This document shows, in pieces, positions 17,319 to 26,362 of a DNA stretch of 64,000 bases. The notes beneath the pieces were generated by a model. The model was not told the origin of the DNA, did no database searches, and saw nothing but the letters and a program-made list of their open reading frames with translations. This stretch comes from Streptomyces orinoci (GTDB lineage: Bacteria; Actinomycetota; Actinomycetes; Streptomycetales; Streptomycetaceae), in assembly GCF_003121295.1 (NCBI RefSeq), contig NZ_PHNC01000008.1, positions 124,001-188,000 of the forward strand, given 5' to 3'. A program made the translations under genes and the position numbers. Position 1 is the first letter of the stretch. Each line of letters opens with the position of its first letter.

Positions 17319-19451
17319 TCAGGCGACCGGCACGCTCGCAACCCCCGGCTCAAGGAACCGCTTGCCGTTGACCCGCTCCGAGACACCCTCCCGATCCAGG
17401 TACGGCGTGATCCCGCCCAGGTGGAAGGGCCAGCCCGCACCCGTGATCAGGCAGAGGTCGATGTCCTGGGCCTCGGCGACGATGCCCTCGTCCAGCATCA
17501 GACCGATCTCCTGGGCCACCGCGTCCAGCACCCGGTCGCGCACCTGCTCCTCGGTGAGGACCACATCGCCCTGCTCCAGCAGCGCCAGCACCTCCGGGTC
17601 CACCTCCGGCTTGCCGGAGTCGTAGACATAGAAGCCGCGCTTGCCGGCCTTGACCACCGCCGCCAGGTTCGGCGAGACCTTGAAGCGGTCCGGGAAGGCC
17701 CCGTGCAGGGTCTCCGAGACATGCAGACCGATGGCCGGGCCGACCAGCTCCAGCAGCACCAGCGGGGACATCGGCAGACCGAGCGGCTCGATGGCCTTCT
17801 CCGCGGTCTCGATCGGCGTGCCCTCGTCGATGATGTTCTGGATCTCGCCCATGAAGCGGGTCAGGATCCGGTTGACCACAAACGCCGGGGCGTCCTTGAC
17901 CAGCACCGCCGTCTTCTTCAGCGACTTGGCCACCGCGAAGGCCGTGGCCAGCGCCGCGTCATCGGTGCGCTCGCCGCGCACGATCTCCAGCAGCGGCAGC
18001 ACCGCCACCGGGTTGAAGAAGTGGAAGCCCACCACCCGCTCGGGGTGCTTGAGCTTGGACGCCATCTCGGAGACCGACAGCGAGGAGGTGTTGGTGGCCA
18101 GGATGGTGTGCTCCGGCACCACCGCCTCGACCTCGGCGAACACCTGCTGCTTGACGCCCATCTCCTCGAAGACGGCCTCGATCACAAAGTCCGCGTCACC
18201 GAAGGCGGCGGCCTTGTCCAGGGAGCCGGAGACCGCGCCCTTGAGCCGGTTGGCCTTGTCCTGGTTGATCCGGCCCTTGGCCAGCAGCTTGTCGATCTCG
18301 CCGTGGACATAGCCCACGCCCTTGTCGATGCGCTCCTGGTCGATGTCGGTGAGCACCACCGGCACCTCCAGGCGGCGCAGGAACAGCAGCGCCAGCTGGG
18401 AGGCCATCAGACCGGCGCCCACCACGCCCACCTTGGTGACCGGACGGGCCAGCGACTTGTCCGGCGCCCCGGCCGGCCGCTTGGCGCGCTTCTGCACCAG
18501 GTTGAACGCATAGATGCCGCTGCGCAGTTCGCCGCCCATGATGAGGTCGGCCAGCGCCTGGTCCTCGGCGTCGAAGCCCTGGCGCAGGTCGCCGTTCTTC
18601 GCCGCGGAGATGATGTCCAGCGCGCGGTAGGCGGCGGGGGCCGCACCGTGCACCTTGGCGTCGGCGATGGCCCGGCCGCGCTCCACGGCCAGGTCCCAGG
18701 CCTCGCCGCGGTCCACCTCGGCCCGTACCACCTCGGTGTCGCCGCGGAGGACCGAGGCGGTCCAGTCCAGCGAGCGCTCCAGGAAGTCGGCGCCCTCGAA
18801 CAGCGCGTCCGCGATGCCGAGTTCAAAGACCTGCTTGCCCTTGAGCTGGCGGTTCTGGTTGAGCGAGTTCTCGATGATCACGCTCACCGCGCGGTCCGCG
18901 CCGATCAGGTTGGGCAGCAGCGCACAGCCGCCCCAGCCCGGCACCAGGCCCAGGAAGACCTCGGGCAGCGAGAAGGCGGGCACCGCGGCCGAGACCGTGC
19001 GGTAGGTGCAGTGCAGACCGACCTCGACGCCGCCGCCCATGGCCGCGCCGTTGTAGTACGCGAAGGTGGGTACCGCCAGCGCGGAGAGCCGCTTGAAGAC
19101 ATCGTGGCCGCCCTTGCCGATGGCCAGCGCGTCCTCGTGGCGGGCCAGCAGCTCAACGCCCTTGAGGTCGGCGCCGACCGCGAAGATGAACGGCTTGCCG
19201 GTGATGCCCACACCGACGATCTCGCCGGCCTTGGCCTCCGCCTCGACCTGGTCGAGCGCGGTGTTCAGGTTGGCCAGCGACTGCGGGCCGAAGGTGGTCG
19301 GCTTGGTGTGGTCGAAGCCGTTGTCCAGCGTGATCAGCGCGAACCGGCCCGCGCCGTGCGGGAGTTCCAGGTGCCGGACATGCGCCTGGGTGACGACCTC
19401 GCCCGGGAACAGCTCGGCCGCACCCTTCAACAGCTCGGTGGTGGTGCTCAC
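17319..19451 (-). CDS. fadB: Fatty-acid oxidation multifunctional protein (enoyl-CoA hydratase / 3-hydroxyacyl-CoA dehydrogenase)
   Basis: A 710-residue fusion. The N-terminal crotonase half (about 1-310) carries the oxyanion-hole segments FAVGADLKG and NGAAMGGGVEVG; the C-terminal half has the NAD-binding GVVGAGLMASQLA (about 345) and the dehydrogenase signature VGFHFFNPVAVLPLLEIV. Together they hydrate enoyl-CoA and oxidise the resulting 3-hydroxyacyl-CoA in beta-oxidation. GTG 19451 overlaps the stop of the upstream thiolase gene in a GTGA, so the two form the alpha/beta pair of one complex. The equivalent S. coelicolor gene is SCO6026, from memory. Confidence 0.9.
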   Translation of the reverse strand: MSTTTELLKGAAELFPGEVVTQAHVRHLELPHGAGRFALITLDNGFDHTKPTTFGPQSLANLNTALDQVEAEAKAGEIVGVGITGKPFIFAVGADLKGVELLARHEDALAIGKGGHDVFKRLSALAVPTFAYYNGAAMGGGVEVGLHCTYRTVSAAVPAFSLPEVFLGLVPGWGGCALLPNLIGADRAVSVIIENSLNQNRQLKGKQVFELGIADALFEGADFLERSLDWTASVLRGDTEVVRAEVDRGEAWDLAVERGRAIADAKVHGAAPAAYRALDIISAAKNGDLRQGFDAEDQALADLIMGGELRSGIYAFNLVQKRAKRPAGAPDKSLARPVTKVGVVGAGLMASQLALLFLRRLEVPVVLTDIDQERIDKGVGYVHGEIDKLLAKGRINQDKANRLKGAVSGSLDKAAAFGDADFVIEAVFEEMGVKQQVFAEVEAVVPEHTILATNTSSLSVSEMASKLKHPERVVGFHFFNPVAVLPLLEIVRGERTDDAALATAFAVAKSLKKTAVLVKDAPAFVVNRILTRFMGEIQNIIDEGTPIETAEKAIEPLGLPMSPLVLLELVGPAIGLHVSETLHGAFPDRFKVSPNLAAVVKAGKRGFYVYDSGKPEVDPEVLALLEQGDVVLTEEQVRDRVLDAVAQEIGLMLDEGIVAEAQDIDLCLITGAGWPFHLGGITPYLDREGVSERVNGKRFLEPGVASVPVA

Positions 19452-20668
19452 TTGGTGCCTCCGACGAAGTGGGGGTTCTCCCAGATGACCGTGCCGCCCA
19501 TGCCGAAGCCGACACACATCGAGGTGATGCCATAGCGGACCTGCGGCTGCTCCTCGAACTGCCGGGCCAGCTGGGTCATCAGACGCACACCGGAGGAGGC
19601 CAGCGGGTGGCCGAAGGCGATGGCGCCGCCGTACTGGTTGACCCGGGGGTCGTCATCGGCGATCCCGTAGTGGTCCAGCAGCGAGAGCACCTGGACCGCG
19701 AAGGCCTCGTTGATCTCGAACAGGCCGATGTCCTCGATGGACAGCCCCGCCTTGGCCAGCGCCTTCTCTGTGGCCGGCACCGGGCCGATGCCCATGACCT
19801 CCGGCTCCACACCGGCGAAGGCGTACGACACCAGGCGCATCTTCACCGGCAGGCCCAGCTCGCGGGCCACGTCCTCGGCGGCGATCAGGGAGGCGGTGGC
19901 ACCGTCGTTGAGACCGGCGGAGTTGCCCGCGGTGACCCGGCCGTGCGGACGGAAGGGGGTCTTCAGTGACTGCAGACCCTCCAGCGTGGTGCCCGGCCGC
20001 ATCGGCTCGTCGGCGGTGGCCAGGCCCCAGCCGGTCTCCCCGCCCTCGGGGGAGGTACGGCGCACCGAGACCGGCACCAGGTCGGCCTGGATCTTGCCGT
20101 CGGCGTACGCCTTGGCGGCCTTCTCCTGGCTGCGCACCGCGTACTCGTCGGCGCGCCGCTTGGTGATGTGCGGCAGGCGGTCGTGCAGGTTCTCCGCGGT
20201 CATGCCCATGAACAGGGCCGACTCGTCCACCAGCTTCTCGGAGACAAAGCGCGGGTTGGGGTCCACGCCCTCGCCCATGGGGTGGCGGCCCATGTGCTCC
20301 ACACCGCCGGCCAGCGCGATGTCGTACGCGCCCAGCGCCACCCCGCCGGAGACCGAGGTCACCGCGGTCATGGCGCCCGCGCACATACGGTCGATGGAGT
20401 AGCCGGGCACCGACTGCGGCAGGCCGGCCAGGATGCCCGCGGTACGGCCCAGGGTCAGGCCCTGGTCGCCGATCTGGGTGGTGGCGGCGATGGCGACCTC
20501 GTCGATCCGGGCCGGGTCCAGGTCCGGGTTGCGCCGCAGCAGCTCCCGGATGCACTTGACGACCAGGTCGTCGGCGCGGGTCTCGTGGTAGATGCCCTTC
20601 GGGCCCGCCTTGCCGAACGGGGTGCGGACGCCGTCGACAAAGACGACATCCCTAGCGGTACGAGGCAC
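19448..20668 (-). CDS. fadA: Acetyl-CoA acyltransferase (3-ketoacyl-CoA thiolase)
   Basis: A 406-residue thiolase that cleaves 3-ketoacyl-CoA to acetyl-CoA and a shortened acyl-CoA. The acyl-accepting cysteine is in DRMCAGAM (about residue 97), the catalytic histidine in GGAIAFGHPLASSG and the second cysteine in SMCVGFGMGG. It is the first gene of the fadA-fadB operon on this strand, with the next start overlapping its stop. Length and motifs fit the trifunctional beta subunit class. A palindromic element at 20750-20761 lies about 80 bases upstream. Confidence 0.92.
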   Translation of the reverse strand: MPRTARDVVFVDGVRTPFGKAGPKGIYHETRADDLVVKCIRELLRRNPDLDPARIDEVAIAATTQIGDQGLTLGRTAGILAGLPQSVPGYSIDRMCAGAMTAVTSVSGGVALGAYDIALAGGVEHMGRHPMGEGVDPNPRFVSEKLVDESALFMGMTAENLHDRLPHITKRRADEYAVRSQEKAAKAYADGKIQADLVPVSVRRTSPEGGETGWGLATADEPMRPGTTLEGLQSLKTPFRPHGRVTAGNSAGLNDGATASLIAAEDVARELGLPVKMRLVSYAFAGVEPEVMGIGPVPATEKALAKAGLSIEDIGLFEINEAFAVQVLSLLDHYGIADDDPRVNQYGGAIAFGHPLASSGVRLMTQLARQFEEQPQVRYGITSMCVGFGMGGTVIWENPHFVGGTK

Positions 20669-20749
20669 GTTGGCTCTCCTCCAGGTGCGGATCGCTGCGC
20701 GGGCATGCCGGAATCGGGGTACGCCACGGCGCGGGACTCACCGTCATGC

Positions 20750-20761
20750 TACTTACGAGTA
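20750..20761. promoter_or_regulatory. TACT-N4-AGTA palindrome upstream of fadA
   Basis: TACT TACG AGTA, flanked on both sides by CATG (20745-20748 and 20764-20767), in an AT-richer patch about 82 bases before the fadA start. A TetR-type fatty-acid regulator site is plausible from location, but I cannot name the factor. Confidence 0.4.
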
Positions 20762-20825
20762 ACCATGCTGCACAGTCCCCCCGCCCCGCGGTGAAGGTCA
20801 CATCCCCGGCGTACCCCCGGATACG

Positions 20826-20857
20826 CCGGACGCCCTGGCCGTCGCCAGGGCGTCCGG
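20826..20857 (-). terminator. Perfect 14-bp hairpin after the RNase D gene
   Basis: Arms 20826-20839 and 20844-20857 are exact complements around CGTC, starting six bases after the RNase D stop on the reverse strand. Strong terminator candidate that insulates fadA from read-through. Confidence 0.8.
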
Positions 20858-20863
20858 GCCGCG

Positions 20864-22138
20864 TCAGGCGGCCGTGGTCAGCGCTTTCACCAGTACCGGG
20901 GTCACCTGCTCCACCTGCCAGGGGCGGGCGCCATAGCCGGTGAGCGCCTCGGCCACCGTGTCGGCGGTGGGCGGGCCGGGCGGCTCCCAGCACAGCCGGC
21001 GCACCGTGTCCGGAGTGATCAGGTTCTCCTGGGGCATGGTCAGCCGCTCGGCCAGTTCGGTCACCGCGGCCCGCGCCGCGGCCAGCCGGGCGGCGGCGGC
21101 CGGGTCCTTGTCGGCCCAGGCGCGCGGCGGGGGCGGCCCGGTCAGCGGCTGGCCCGGCTGCGGCAGCTCCGACTCCGGCAGCGCCCGGGCCCGGTCGATG
21201 GCCGCCTGCCACTGCTCCAGCTGACGGCGGCCCATCCGGTGCCCGAAGCCCGGCAGCGCCGCCAGGGCGTTGACATTGGCGGGCAGGCCGAGCGCGGCCT
21301 CGATGATGGCGCCGTCCCCCAGCACCTTGCCGGGCGAGACATCCCGGCGCCGGGCGATCTGGTCCCGTACCGTCCACAGCTCGCGCACCACGGCCATCTG
21401 CCGGCGGCGGCGGACCTTGTGCATGCCGGAGGTGCGGCGCCAGGGGTCCTTGCGCGGCGGGGCGGGAGGCGCGGCGGCGATGGCCGCGAACTCCTGGCGG
21501 GCCCAGTCGAGTTTGCCCTGCCGGTCCAGCTCGGTCTCCAGCGCGTCCCGCAGGTCCACCAGCAGCTCCACGTCCAGCGCGGCATAGCGCAGCCAGGGCT
21601 CGGGCAGCGGGCGGGTGGACCAGTCCACGGCGGAGTGGCCCTTCTCCAGGGCGTAGCCCAGCACCTTCTCCACCATGGCGCCGAGCCCCACCCGGGCGAA
21701 ACCGGCCAGCCGCCCGGCCAGCTCGGTGTCGAACAGCCGGGTGGGCGTCATCCCTATCTCCCGCAGACAGGGCAGATCCTGGGTGGCGGCGTGCAGCACC
21801 CACTCGGCGTCGGCGATGGCCTCGCCCAGCGTGGAGAGGTCGGGGCAGCCCACCGGGTCGATCAGGGCGGACCCGGCGCCGTCGCGGCGCAGCTGAACCA
21901 GATAGGCGCGCTGGCCGTAGCGGTAGCCGGAGGCGCGCTCGGCGTCCACGGCCACCGGGCCGGTGCCGGCCGAGAAGGCGGCCACGATATTGGCCAGGGC
22001 ATTGGCGTCCGCCGCGACCGGCGGAATGCCCTCGCGTGGCTCCAGTAGCGGGATCGGCGCCGTTTCGACGTCGTCCGGGGGGCCGCCCCCGGGGGTTCGC
22101 AGTGATGGGTCTGCTGCGGTCTCTTGGGCGTCGGTCAC
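20864..22138 (-). CDS. rnd: Ribonuclease D family 3'-5' exonuclease
   Basis: A 424-residue DEDD-type exonuclease. Exo I motif VAVDAERASG (about 63-72), Exo II around LHAATQDLPCLRE, Exo III YAALDVELL, then an HRDC domain (about 220-300, VRELWTVRDQIARRRDVSPGK) and a second, weaker HRDC-like tail. It trims structured RNA 3' ends such as tRNA precursors. The GTG at 22138 has no ribosome site; instead TACCCT stands about seven bases before it, consistent with a leaderless transcript. It lies between two strong hairpins and is probably monocistronic. Confidence 0.85.
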   Translation of the reverse strand: MTDAQETAADPSLRTPGGGPPDDVETAPIPLLEPREGIPPVAADANALANIVAAFSAGTGPVAVDAERASGYRYGQRAYLVQLRRDGAGSALIDPVGCPDLSTLGEAIADAEWVLHAATQDLPCLREIGMTPTRLFDTELAGRLAGFARVGLGAMVEKVLGYALEKGHSAVDWSTRPLPEPWLRYAALDVELLVDLRDALETELDRQGKLDWARQEFAAIAAAPPAPPRKDPWRRTSGMHKVRRRRQMAVVRELWTVRDQIARRRDVSPGKVLGDGAIIEAALGLPANVNALAALPGFGHRMGRRQLEQWQAAIDRARALPESELPQPGQPLTGPPPPRAWADKDPAAAARLAAARAAVTELAERLTMPQENLITPDTVRRLCWEPPGPPTADTVAEALTGYGARPWQVEQVTPVLVKALTTAA

Positions 22139-22163
22139 CCGTCAAGGGTATCCGGGGATGCCG

Positions 22164-22199
22164 GACGCCCGCCGACGGAACGTTCCGTCGGCGGGCGTC
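22164..22199. terminator. 36-base perfect palindrome after the response-regulator gene
   Basis: Positions 22164-22181 and 22182-22199 are perfectly complementary with no spacer base. The element lies 25 bases after the response-regulator stop and 26 bases upstream of the RNase D start, so it probably ends the former transcript; it could also bind a dimeric protein. Confidence 0.7.
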
Positions 22200-22223
22200 G
22201 GGGGTGCGGCGGGCCCGGCGGGC

Positions 22224-22883
22224 TCAGTGGATGATGCCGGTGCGCAGGGCCACCGCCACCATGCCGGCCCGGTCGCCGGTGCCCAGCTTGCGGGCGATCC
22301 GGGCCAGGTGGCTCTTCACGGTGAGCGCGGACAGGCCCATGGAGACGCCGATGGCCTTGTTGGACTGGCCCTCCGCAACCAGCCGCAAGACCTCGACCTC
22401 CCGGCCGGACAGTTCCCGGTAGCCGCCGGGGTGGCCGGGTGCACCGGGCGGGCGGCGCTGCATCCGGGCCGCGGCGGCGCCGATGGGGGAGAGGCCGGGG
22501 CGGCCGGGGATGCCGAGGTTGGTGCGGGTGCCGGTGACGACATAGCCCTTGACGCCGCCGGCCAGGGCGTTGCGCACCGCGCCGATGTCATCGGCGGCGG
22601 ACAGGGCCAGGCCGTTGGGCCAGCCCGCGGCGCGGGTCTCGGACAGCAGGGTCAGGCCGGAGCCGTCGGGGAGGTGGACATCGGCCACGCAGATGTCGCG
22701 GGGGCTGCCGATGCGGGGGCGGGCTTCGGCGATGGACGAGGCCTCGATCACATCGCGTACGCCGAGGGCCCAGAGATGGCGGGTGACGGTCGAGCGGACC
22801 CGCGGGTCGGCGACGACCACCATGGCGGTCGGTTTGGTCGGGCGGTAGGCGAGGCTCGCCGGTTGCTCGAGGAGAACGGACAC
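22224..22883 (-). CDS. Orphan LuxR/NarL-type response regulator
   Basis: 219 residues with an N-terminal receiver (about 18-125) and a C-terminal LuxR helix-turn-helix (about 155-215, LSGREVEVLRLVAEGQSNKAIG and LTVKSHLARIARKLG). In the receiver the phosphoacceptor is the Asp of VADVHLPDGSG, with the conserved Ser in ALSAADD and Lys in GGVKGY; the usual acidic pair is reduced to a single Asp in VVVADP. No histidine kinase gene is nearby. GTG 22883 follows GGAGG. Target genes unknown. The conserved position next to RNase D and DUF3000 genes matches S. coelicolor. Confidence 0.8.
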   Translation of the reverse strand: MSVLLEQPASLAYRPTKPTAMVVVADPRVRSTVTRHLWALGVRDVIEASSIAEARPRIGSPRDICVADVHLPDGSGLTLLSETRAAGWPNGLALSAADDIGAVRNALAGGVKGYVVTGTRTNLGIPGRPGLSPIGAAAARMQRRPPGAPGHPGGYRELSGREVEVLRLVAEGQSNKAIGVSMGLSALTVKSHLARIARKLGTGDRAGMVAVALRTGIIH

Positions 22884-23085
22884 CAGGCCTCCAGGGGGAG
22901 TGGCGGGGACGGGTGCCGACTTGTGGGTAAGCCGGGGCGATCCGTACAGGAAGGGTCACAAGCTCCTTCGGCAGTCAAACCGCCCGGCTTTAGGGAATGA
23001 TCACGAATTAGTGAGTAACAATTCGGGCAATTCGGACCACTGTCCGGTCCGGGAGCCGGTCCCGGGTCCGGGGAAGACGCCCTGC
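22884..23085 (-). promoter_or_regulatory. AT-rich promoter region of the response-regulator gene
   Basis: About 200 bases between two reverse-strand genes. It contains the most AT-rich patch of the neighbourhood (about 22990-23032), including GAATT and AATTC arms at 23005-23009 and 23020-23024 around TTAGTGAGTAAC-like sequence. I see no convincing -10/-35 pair but the patch is a likely promoter or operator. Confidence 0.35.
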
Positions 23086-23742
23086 TCAGCGGCTCTGTGG
23101 CCCCCGCCGCTGAGGGAGCGTCACAATCCCCGCCTCGGGGGCGCCGCCCGGCGGCAGCCCCGCGATCTGGCACAGCAGATCGCACCAGGCCGCCAGGTGC
23201 GCCGCGGTGTCCGGCGCGGGGTGCGTCTCGCCGATGCCCTTGGGCTCCACCGGCGACCAGGAGGCCCGGATCTCGATCTGGGTGGACGGCCGGCGCTCGC
23301 GCAGCCCGCCGAAGTAGTGCGAACCGGCCCGGGTCACCGTGCCGCTGGGCGCCGCATAGGGCACCCGGCGCGCCTCCAGCGCCCCGGTCAGCCAGGACCA
23401 GCACACCTCGGGCAGCAGCGGGTCGGCCGCCATCTCCTCCTCCAGATCGGCGTGGACCAGGGTCACCAGCCGGAAGGTCCCGCCCCAGGCCTCATGGCCG
23501 GCCGGATCGTGCAGCAGGATCAGCCGCCCGTCCGCCAGCTCCTGGTCGTCCACCACGACCGCCGCTTCCAGCGCGTAGGAGTACGGGGCGAGCCGCTGGG
23601 GCGGCGGGGTCGCGTCGAGCTCGATCTCCGGCCGCAGGAGCACACCCTGCAGACCGGCGACCGCCTGCCGGAAGACGGACGGGGAACCCTCCCCACCCAC
23701 GTCGTCCGGACCGTCCGAGTGGTGTCCGTGCGCCGCAGCCAT
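23086..23742 (-). CDS. DUF3000 family protein
   Basis: A 218-residue soluble protein of the actinobacterial DUF3000 family, function unknown. It is rich in conserved Trp and His (CWSWLTGALEA, AHLAAWCDLLCQIAGL) and has no signal peptide. It is divergently arranged from hemE with an 89-base gap, an arrangement conserved in Streptomyces. The ATG at 23742 has no ribosome site; TAGTCT stands seven bases before it, fitting a leaderless mRNA. A further in-frame upstream extension is possible but would run through that promoter. Confidence 0.75.
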   Translation of the reverse strand: MAAAHGHHSDGPDDVGGEGSPSVFRQAVAGLQGVLLRPEIELDATPPPQRLAPYSYALEAAVVVDDQELADGRLILLHDPAGHEAWGGTFRLVTLVHADLEEEMAADPLLPEVCWSWLTGALEARRVPYAAPSGTVTRAGSHYFGGLRERRPSTQIEIRASWSPVEPKGIGETHPAPDTAAHLAAWCDLLCQIAGLPPGGAPEAGIVTLPQRRGPQSR

Positions 23743-23831
23743 GCCCGGAAGACTAGGCGGAAGCGCCCGCGGTTCCAGGTAGGGACACCACACGGCGGGT
23801 CACTCGTTCGGCCCGTGCGAAGATTTGGGAC

Positions 23832-24896
23832 ATGAGTGAGCGCAGCCAGCAGCAGACGGGTCGCACCGCGGCACACGATTCGGCGTTTCTGAGGGCGTGC
23901 CGGCGCGAGCCCGTGCCGCACACACCGGTGTGGTTCATGCGCCAGGCCGGGCGCTCGCTGCCCGAGTTCCGCAAGGTGCGCGAGGGCATCGCGATGCTGG
24001 ACTCCTGTATGCGGCCGGAGCTGGTCACCGAGATCACCCTGCAGCCGGTGCGCCGCCACAATGTGGACGCGGCGGTCTTCTACAGCGACATCGTGGTGCC
24101 GCTCAAGGCCATCGGGATCGAGCTGGACATCAAGCCGGGCGTCGGCCCGGTGGTGGAGCGGCCCTTCCGCAGCCGCGCCGACCTTGAGCGGCTGCGGCCG
24201 CTGGAGGCCGGGGATGTCTCCTATGTCACCGAGGCGGTGCGGATGCTCACCGCCGAGCTGGGGGCCACCCCGCTGATCGGCTTCGCGGGCGCGCCCTTCA
24301 CGCTGGCCAGCTATCTGGTGGAGGGCGGCCCCTCGCGCAACCATGAGCACACCAAGGCGCTGATGTACGGCGATCCGGAGCTGTGGACCGAGCTGGTGGA
24401 CCGGCTCGCGGACATCTCCGCCGCCTTCCTCAAGGTGCAGATCGAGGCGGGTGCCTCGGCGGTGCAGCTCTTCGACTCCTGGGCCGGGGCGCTGGCCCCC
24501 GCCGACTACCGGCGGCTGGTGATGCCCGCCTCGGCCAAGGTCTTCGACGCCGTGGCCGGGTATGACGTGCCGCGCATCCACTTCGGGGTGGGTACGGGCG
24601 AGCTGCTGGGGCTGCTGGGCGAGGCCGGCGCCGATGTGGTGGGCGTGGACTGGCGGGTTCCGCTGGACGAGGCCGCCCGGCGGGTGGGCCCGGGCAAGGC
24701 CTTGCAGGGGAACCTGGACCCGGCGGTGCTGTTCGCTCCGCGGGCCGCGGTGGAGGCCAAGACGGACGAGGTGCTCCGGGCCGCCCGCGGCCTGGAGGGG
24801 CATGTCTTCAACCTGGGGCATGGCGTACTGCCGGACACCGACCCGCAGGCGCTGACGCACCTGGTGGAGTACGTCCACGAGCGGACGGCGCGCTAG
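23832..24896 (+). CDS. hemE: Uroporphyrinogen decarboxylase
   Basis: A 354-residue enzyme converting uroporphyrinogen III to coproporphyrinogen III by four decarboxylations. The N-terminal signature [19 protein letters not shown] (about 36-54) holds the substrate-binding Arg residues; [13 protein letters not shown] and the C-terminal [12 protein letters not shown] are the other family signatures. Catalytic Asp is in [11 protein letters not shown]. With hemY and hemQ downstream at 26.4-28.5 kb it makes most of the late haem pathway. Its 3' end faces a thiolase gene across an inverted repeat pair. Confidence 0.95.
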   Translation: MSERSQQQTGRTAAHDSAFLRACRREPVPHTPVWFMRQAGRSLPEFRKVREGIAMLDSCMRPELVTEITLQPVRRHNVDAAVFYSDIVVPLKAIGIELDIKPGVGPVVERPFRSRADLERLRPLEAGDVSYVTEAVRMLTAELGATPLIGFAGAPFTLASYLVEGGPSRNHEHTKALMYGDPELWTELVDRLADISAAFLKVQIEAGASAVQLFDSWAGALAPADYRRLVMPASAKVFDAVAGYDVPRIHFGVGTGELLGLLGEAGADVVGVDWRVPLDEAARRVGPGKALQGNLDPAVLFAPRAAVEAKTDEVLRAARGLEGHVFNLGHGVLPDTDPQALTHLVEYVHERTAR

Positions 24897-24908
24897 CGCG
24901 GGTCTTTT

Positions 24909-25039
24909 GGGGGCGCGGGGAACTGCGCGACCGGCCCCCACCGGGCCGCACCCGGCGATGAAACGGCGTCTGCCCACGACCCTTGGTGTTCGGCTGCGGG
25001 CTGTCGGTGGCTGGTCGCGCAGTTCGCCGCGCCCCTTAG
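24909..25039. repeat. Inverted pair of dispersed repeats between convergent genes
   Basis: A short-form copy starts at 24909 (GGGCGCGGGGAACTGCGCGA) and an inverted copy ends at 25039 (TCGCGCAGTTCGCCGCGCCC). About 24 of 26 positions are complementary, with a loop of roughly 60 bases. It lies between hemE and the thiolase gene. Confidence 0.65.
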
Positions 25040-25047
25040 GGGGCGGC

Positions 25048-26244
25048 CTAGTCGCGTTCCAGGATCAGGGCCTGGCCCTGGCCCACGCCGATGCAGAGGG
25101 CTGCCAGGCCGACGCCGGACCCGGCCGCGGCCAGCTGGTGGGCCAGGGCGCCCGCCAGCCGGGCGCCGGAGCAGCCCAGGGGGTGGCCGATGGCGATGGC
25201 CCCGCCGCGCTGGTTGACGATGCCGGGGTCCAGCTCCGGCCACTCGGCGAAGCAGCCCAGGGCCTGGGCGGCGAAGGCCTCGTTGAGCTCCACATGGGTC
25301 AGGTCGGAGAAGGAGCGGCCCGCCTTGGCCAGGGCGCGGCGGACCGCCTCGACCGGGCCGAGGCCGTACAGATCGGGCTCGATGCCGGTGGCCGCCGAGG
25401 CGCGGATCCGGGCCAGGGGCTCCCGGCCGGTGGCCCTCAGCCCCTCCTCGTCACAGAGCAGCAGCGCGGCCGCACCGTCGTTGAGCGGGGAGGAGTTGCC
25501 CGCGGTGACCGTGCCCCCCTCGGTGCGGAAGGCGGGCTTCAGCTTGGCCAGGGCCTCGGCGGAAGTGCTGTCGCGGATGGTCTCGTCACGCGGCAGGTCC
25601 ACCCCCGGCACCGGTACCACCTCGGCCGCGTAGACGCCCTCCCGCCAGGCCCGGGCCGCCTTCTGATGGCTCGCCAGGGCGAAGGCGTCCTGCCGCTCCC
25701 GGCTGATGCCATGCTTCTCGGCGATCAGTTCGGCGCCCTCGCCCAGCGAGACCGTCCAGCGCGGCGGCATCTTGGGGTTGGTCAGCCGCCAGCCCAGAGT
25801 GGTGGAGAACAACTGCTGGTGGCCCGCGGGGAAGCCGCGCTCCGGCTTGGCCAGCACATAGGGGGCGCGGCTCATCGACTCCACGCCCCCGGCGACCACC
25901 ACCGAGGCGTCGCCCAGGGCGATGGCCCGGTACGCCTGGACCACCGCCTCCAGGCCGGAGGCGCACAGCCGGTTGACGGTGGCACCGGGCACCGACACCG
26001 GAAGCCCGGCCAGCAGCACCGCCATCCGCGCCACATTGCGGTTCTCCTCGCCCGCCCCATTGGCATTGCCCAGCACCACATCGTCGATCCGGGCCGGGTC
26101 CAGCGCGGGCGACCGGCCGACCAGGGCGCCCAGGACATGCGCGGCCAGGTCGTCGGGCCGTACCGAGGCCAGCGCGCCGCCGTACTTGCCGACCGGGGTA
26201 CGGACGGCATCGACGATGTACACATCCCGGATGCGGTCGTTCAT
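25048..26244 (-). CDS. Thiolase (acetyl-CoA acetyltransferase / 3-oxoadipyl-CoA thiolase-like)
   Basis: A 398-residue thiolase with the acylated cysteine in NRLCASGLEAV (about 88), GGAIAIGHPLGCSGAR and the second cysteine in LCIGVGQGQA. The sequence resembles the PcaF/PaaJ branch, which splits 3-oxoadipyl-CoA, as well as general acetyl-CoA acetyltransferases. No pca or paa catabolic partner is adjacent; the PaaA-E-type genes at 40-44 kb belong to a different context. Monocistronic, convergent with hemE and divergent from hemY. Precise substrate left open. Confidence 0.8.
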   Translation of the reverse strand: MNDRIRDVYIVDAVRTPVGKYGGALASVRPDDLAAHVLGALVGRSPALDPARIDDVVLGNANGAGEENRNVARMAVLLAGLPVSVPGATVNRLCASGLEAVVQAYRAIALGDASVVVAGGVESMSRAPYVLAKPERGFPAGHQQLFSTTLGWRLTNPKMPPRWTVSLGEGAELIAEKHGISRERQDAFALASHQKAARAWREGVYAAEVVPVPGVDLPRDETIRDSTSAEALAKLKPAFRTEGGTVTAGNSSPLNDGAAALLLCDEEGLRATGREPLARIRASAATGIEPDLYGLGPVEAVRRALAKAGRSFSDLTHVELNEAFAAQALGCFAEWPELDPGIVNQRGGAIAIGHPLGCSGARLAGALAHQLAAAGSGVGLAALCIGVGQGQALILERD

Positions 26245-26362
26245 GGGGTCTCCGTAAACGCTCGGGGCCGTTGATCGCGCTGGCGGCGAGTCTTTGCGCC
26301 CGGCGAGGGGCTGTCAATGGGGTGCCGACGGCCGGTTTCCGGCGGTCTGAGACAGTGGGGCC

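Noticed and set aside
25048..26244. Thiolase as the PaaJ member of a phenylacetate operon
   Set aside because: It lies 14 kb from the PaaABCDE-like genes, is transcribed alone and the other catabolic genes are absent.
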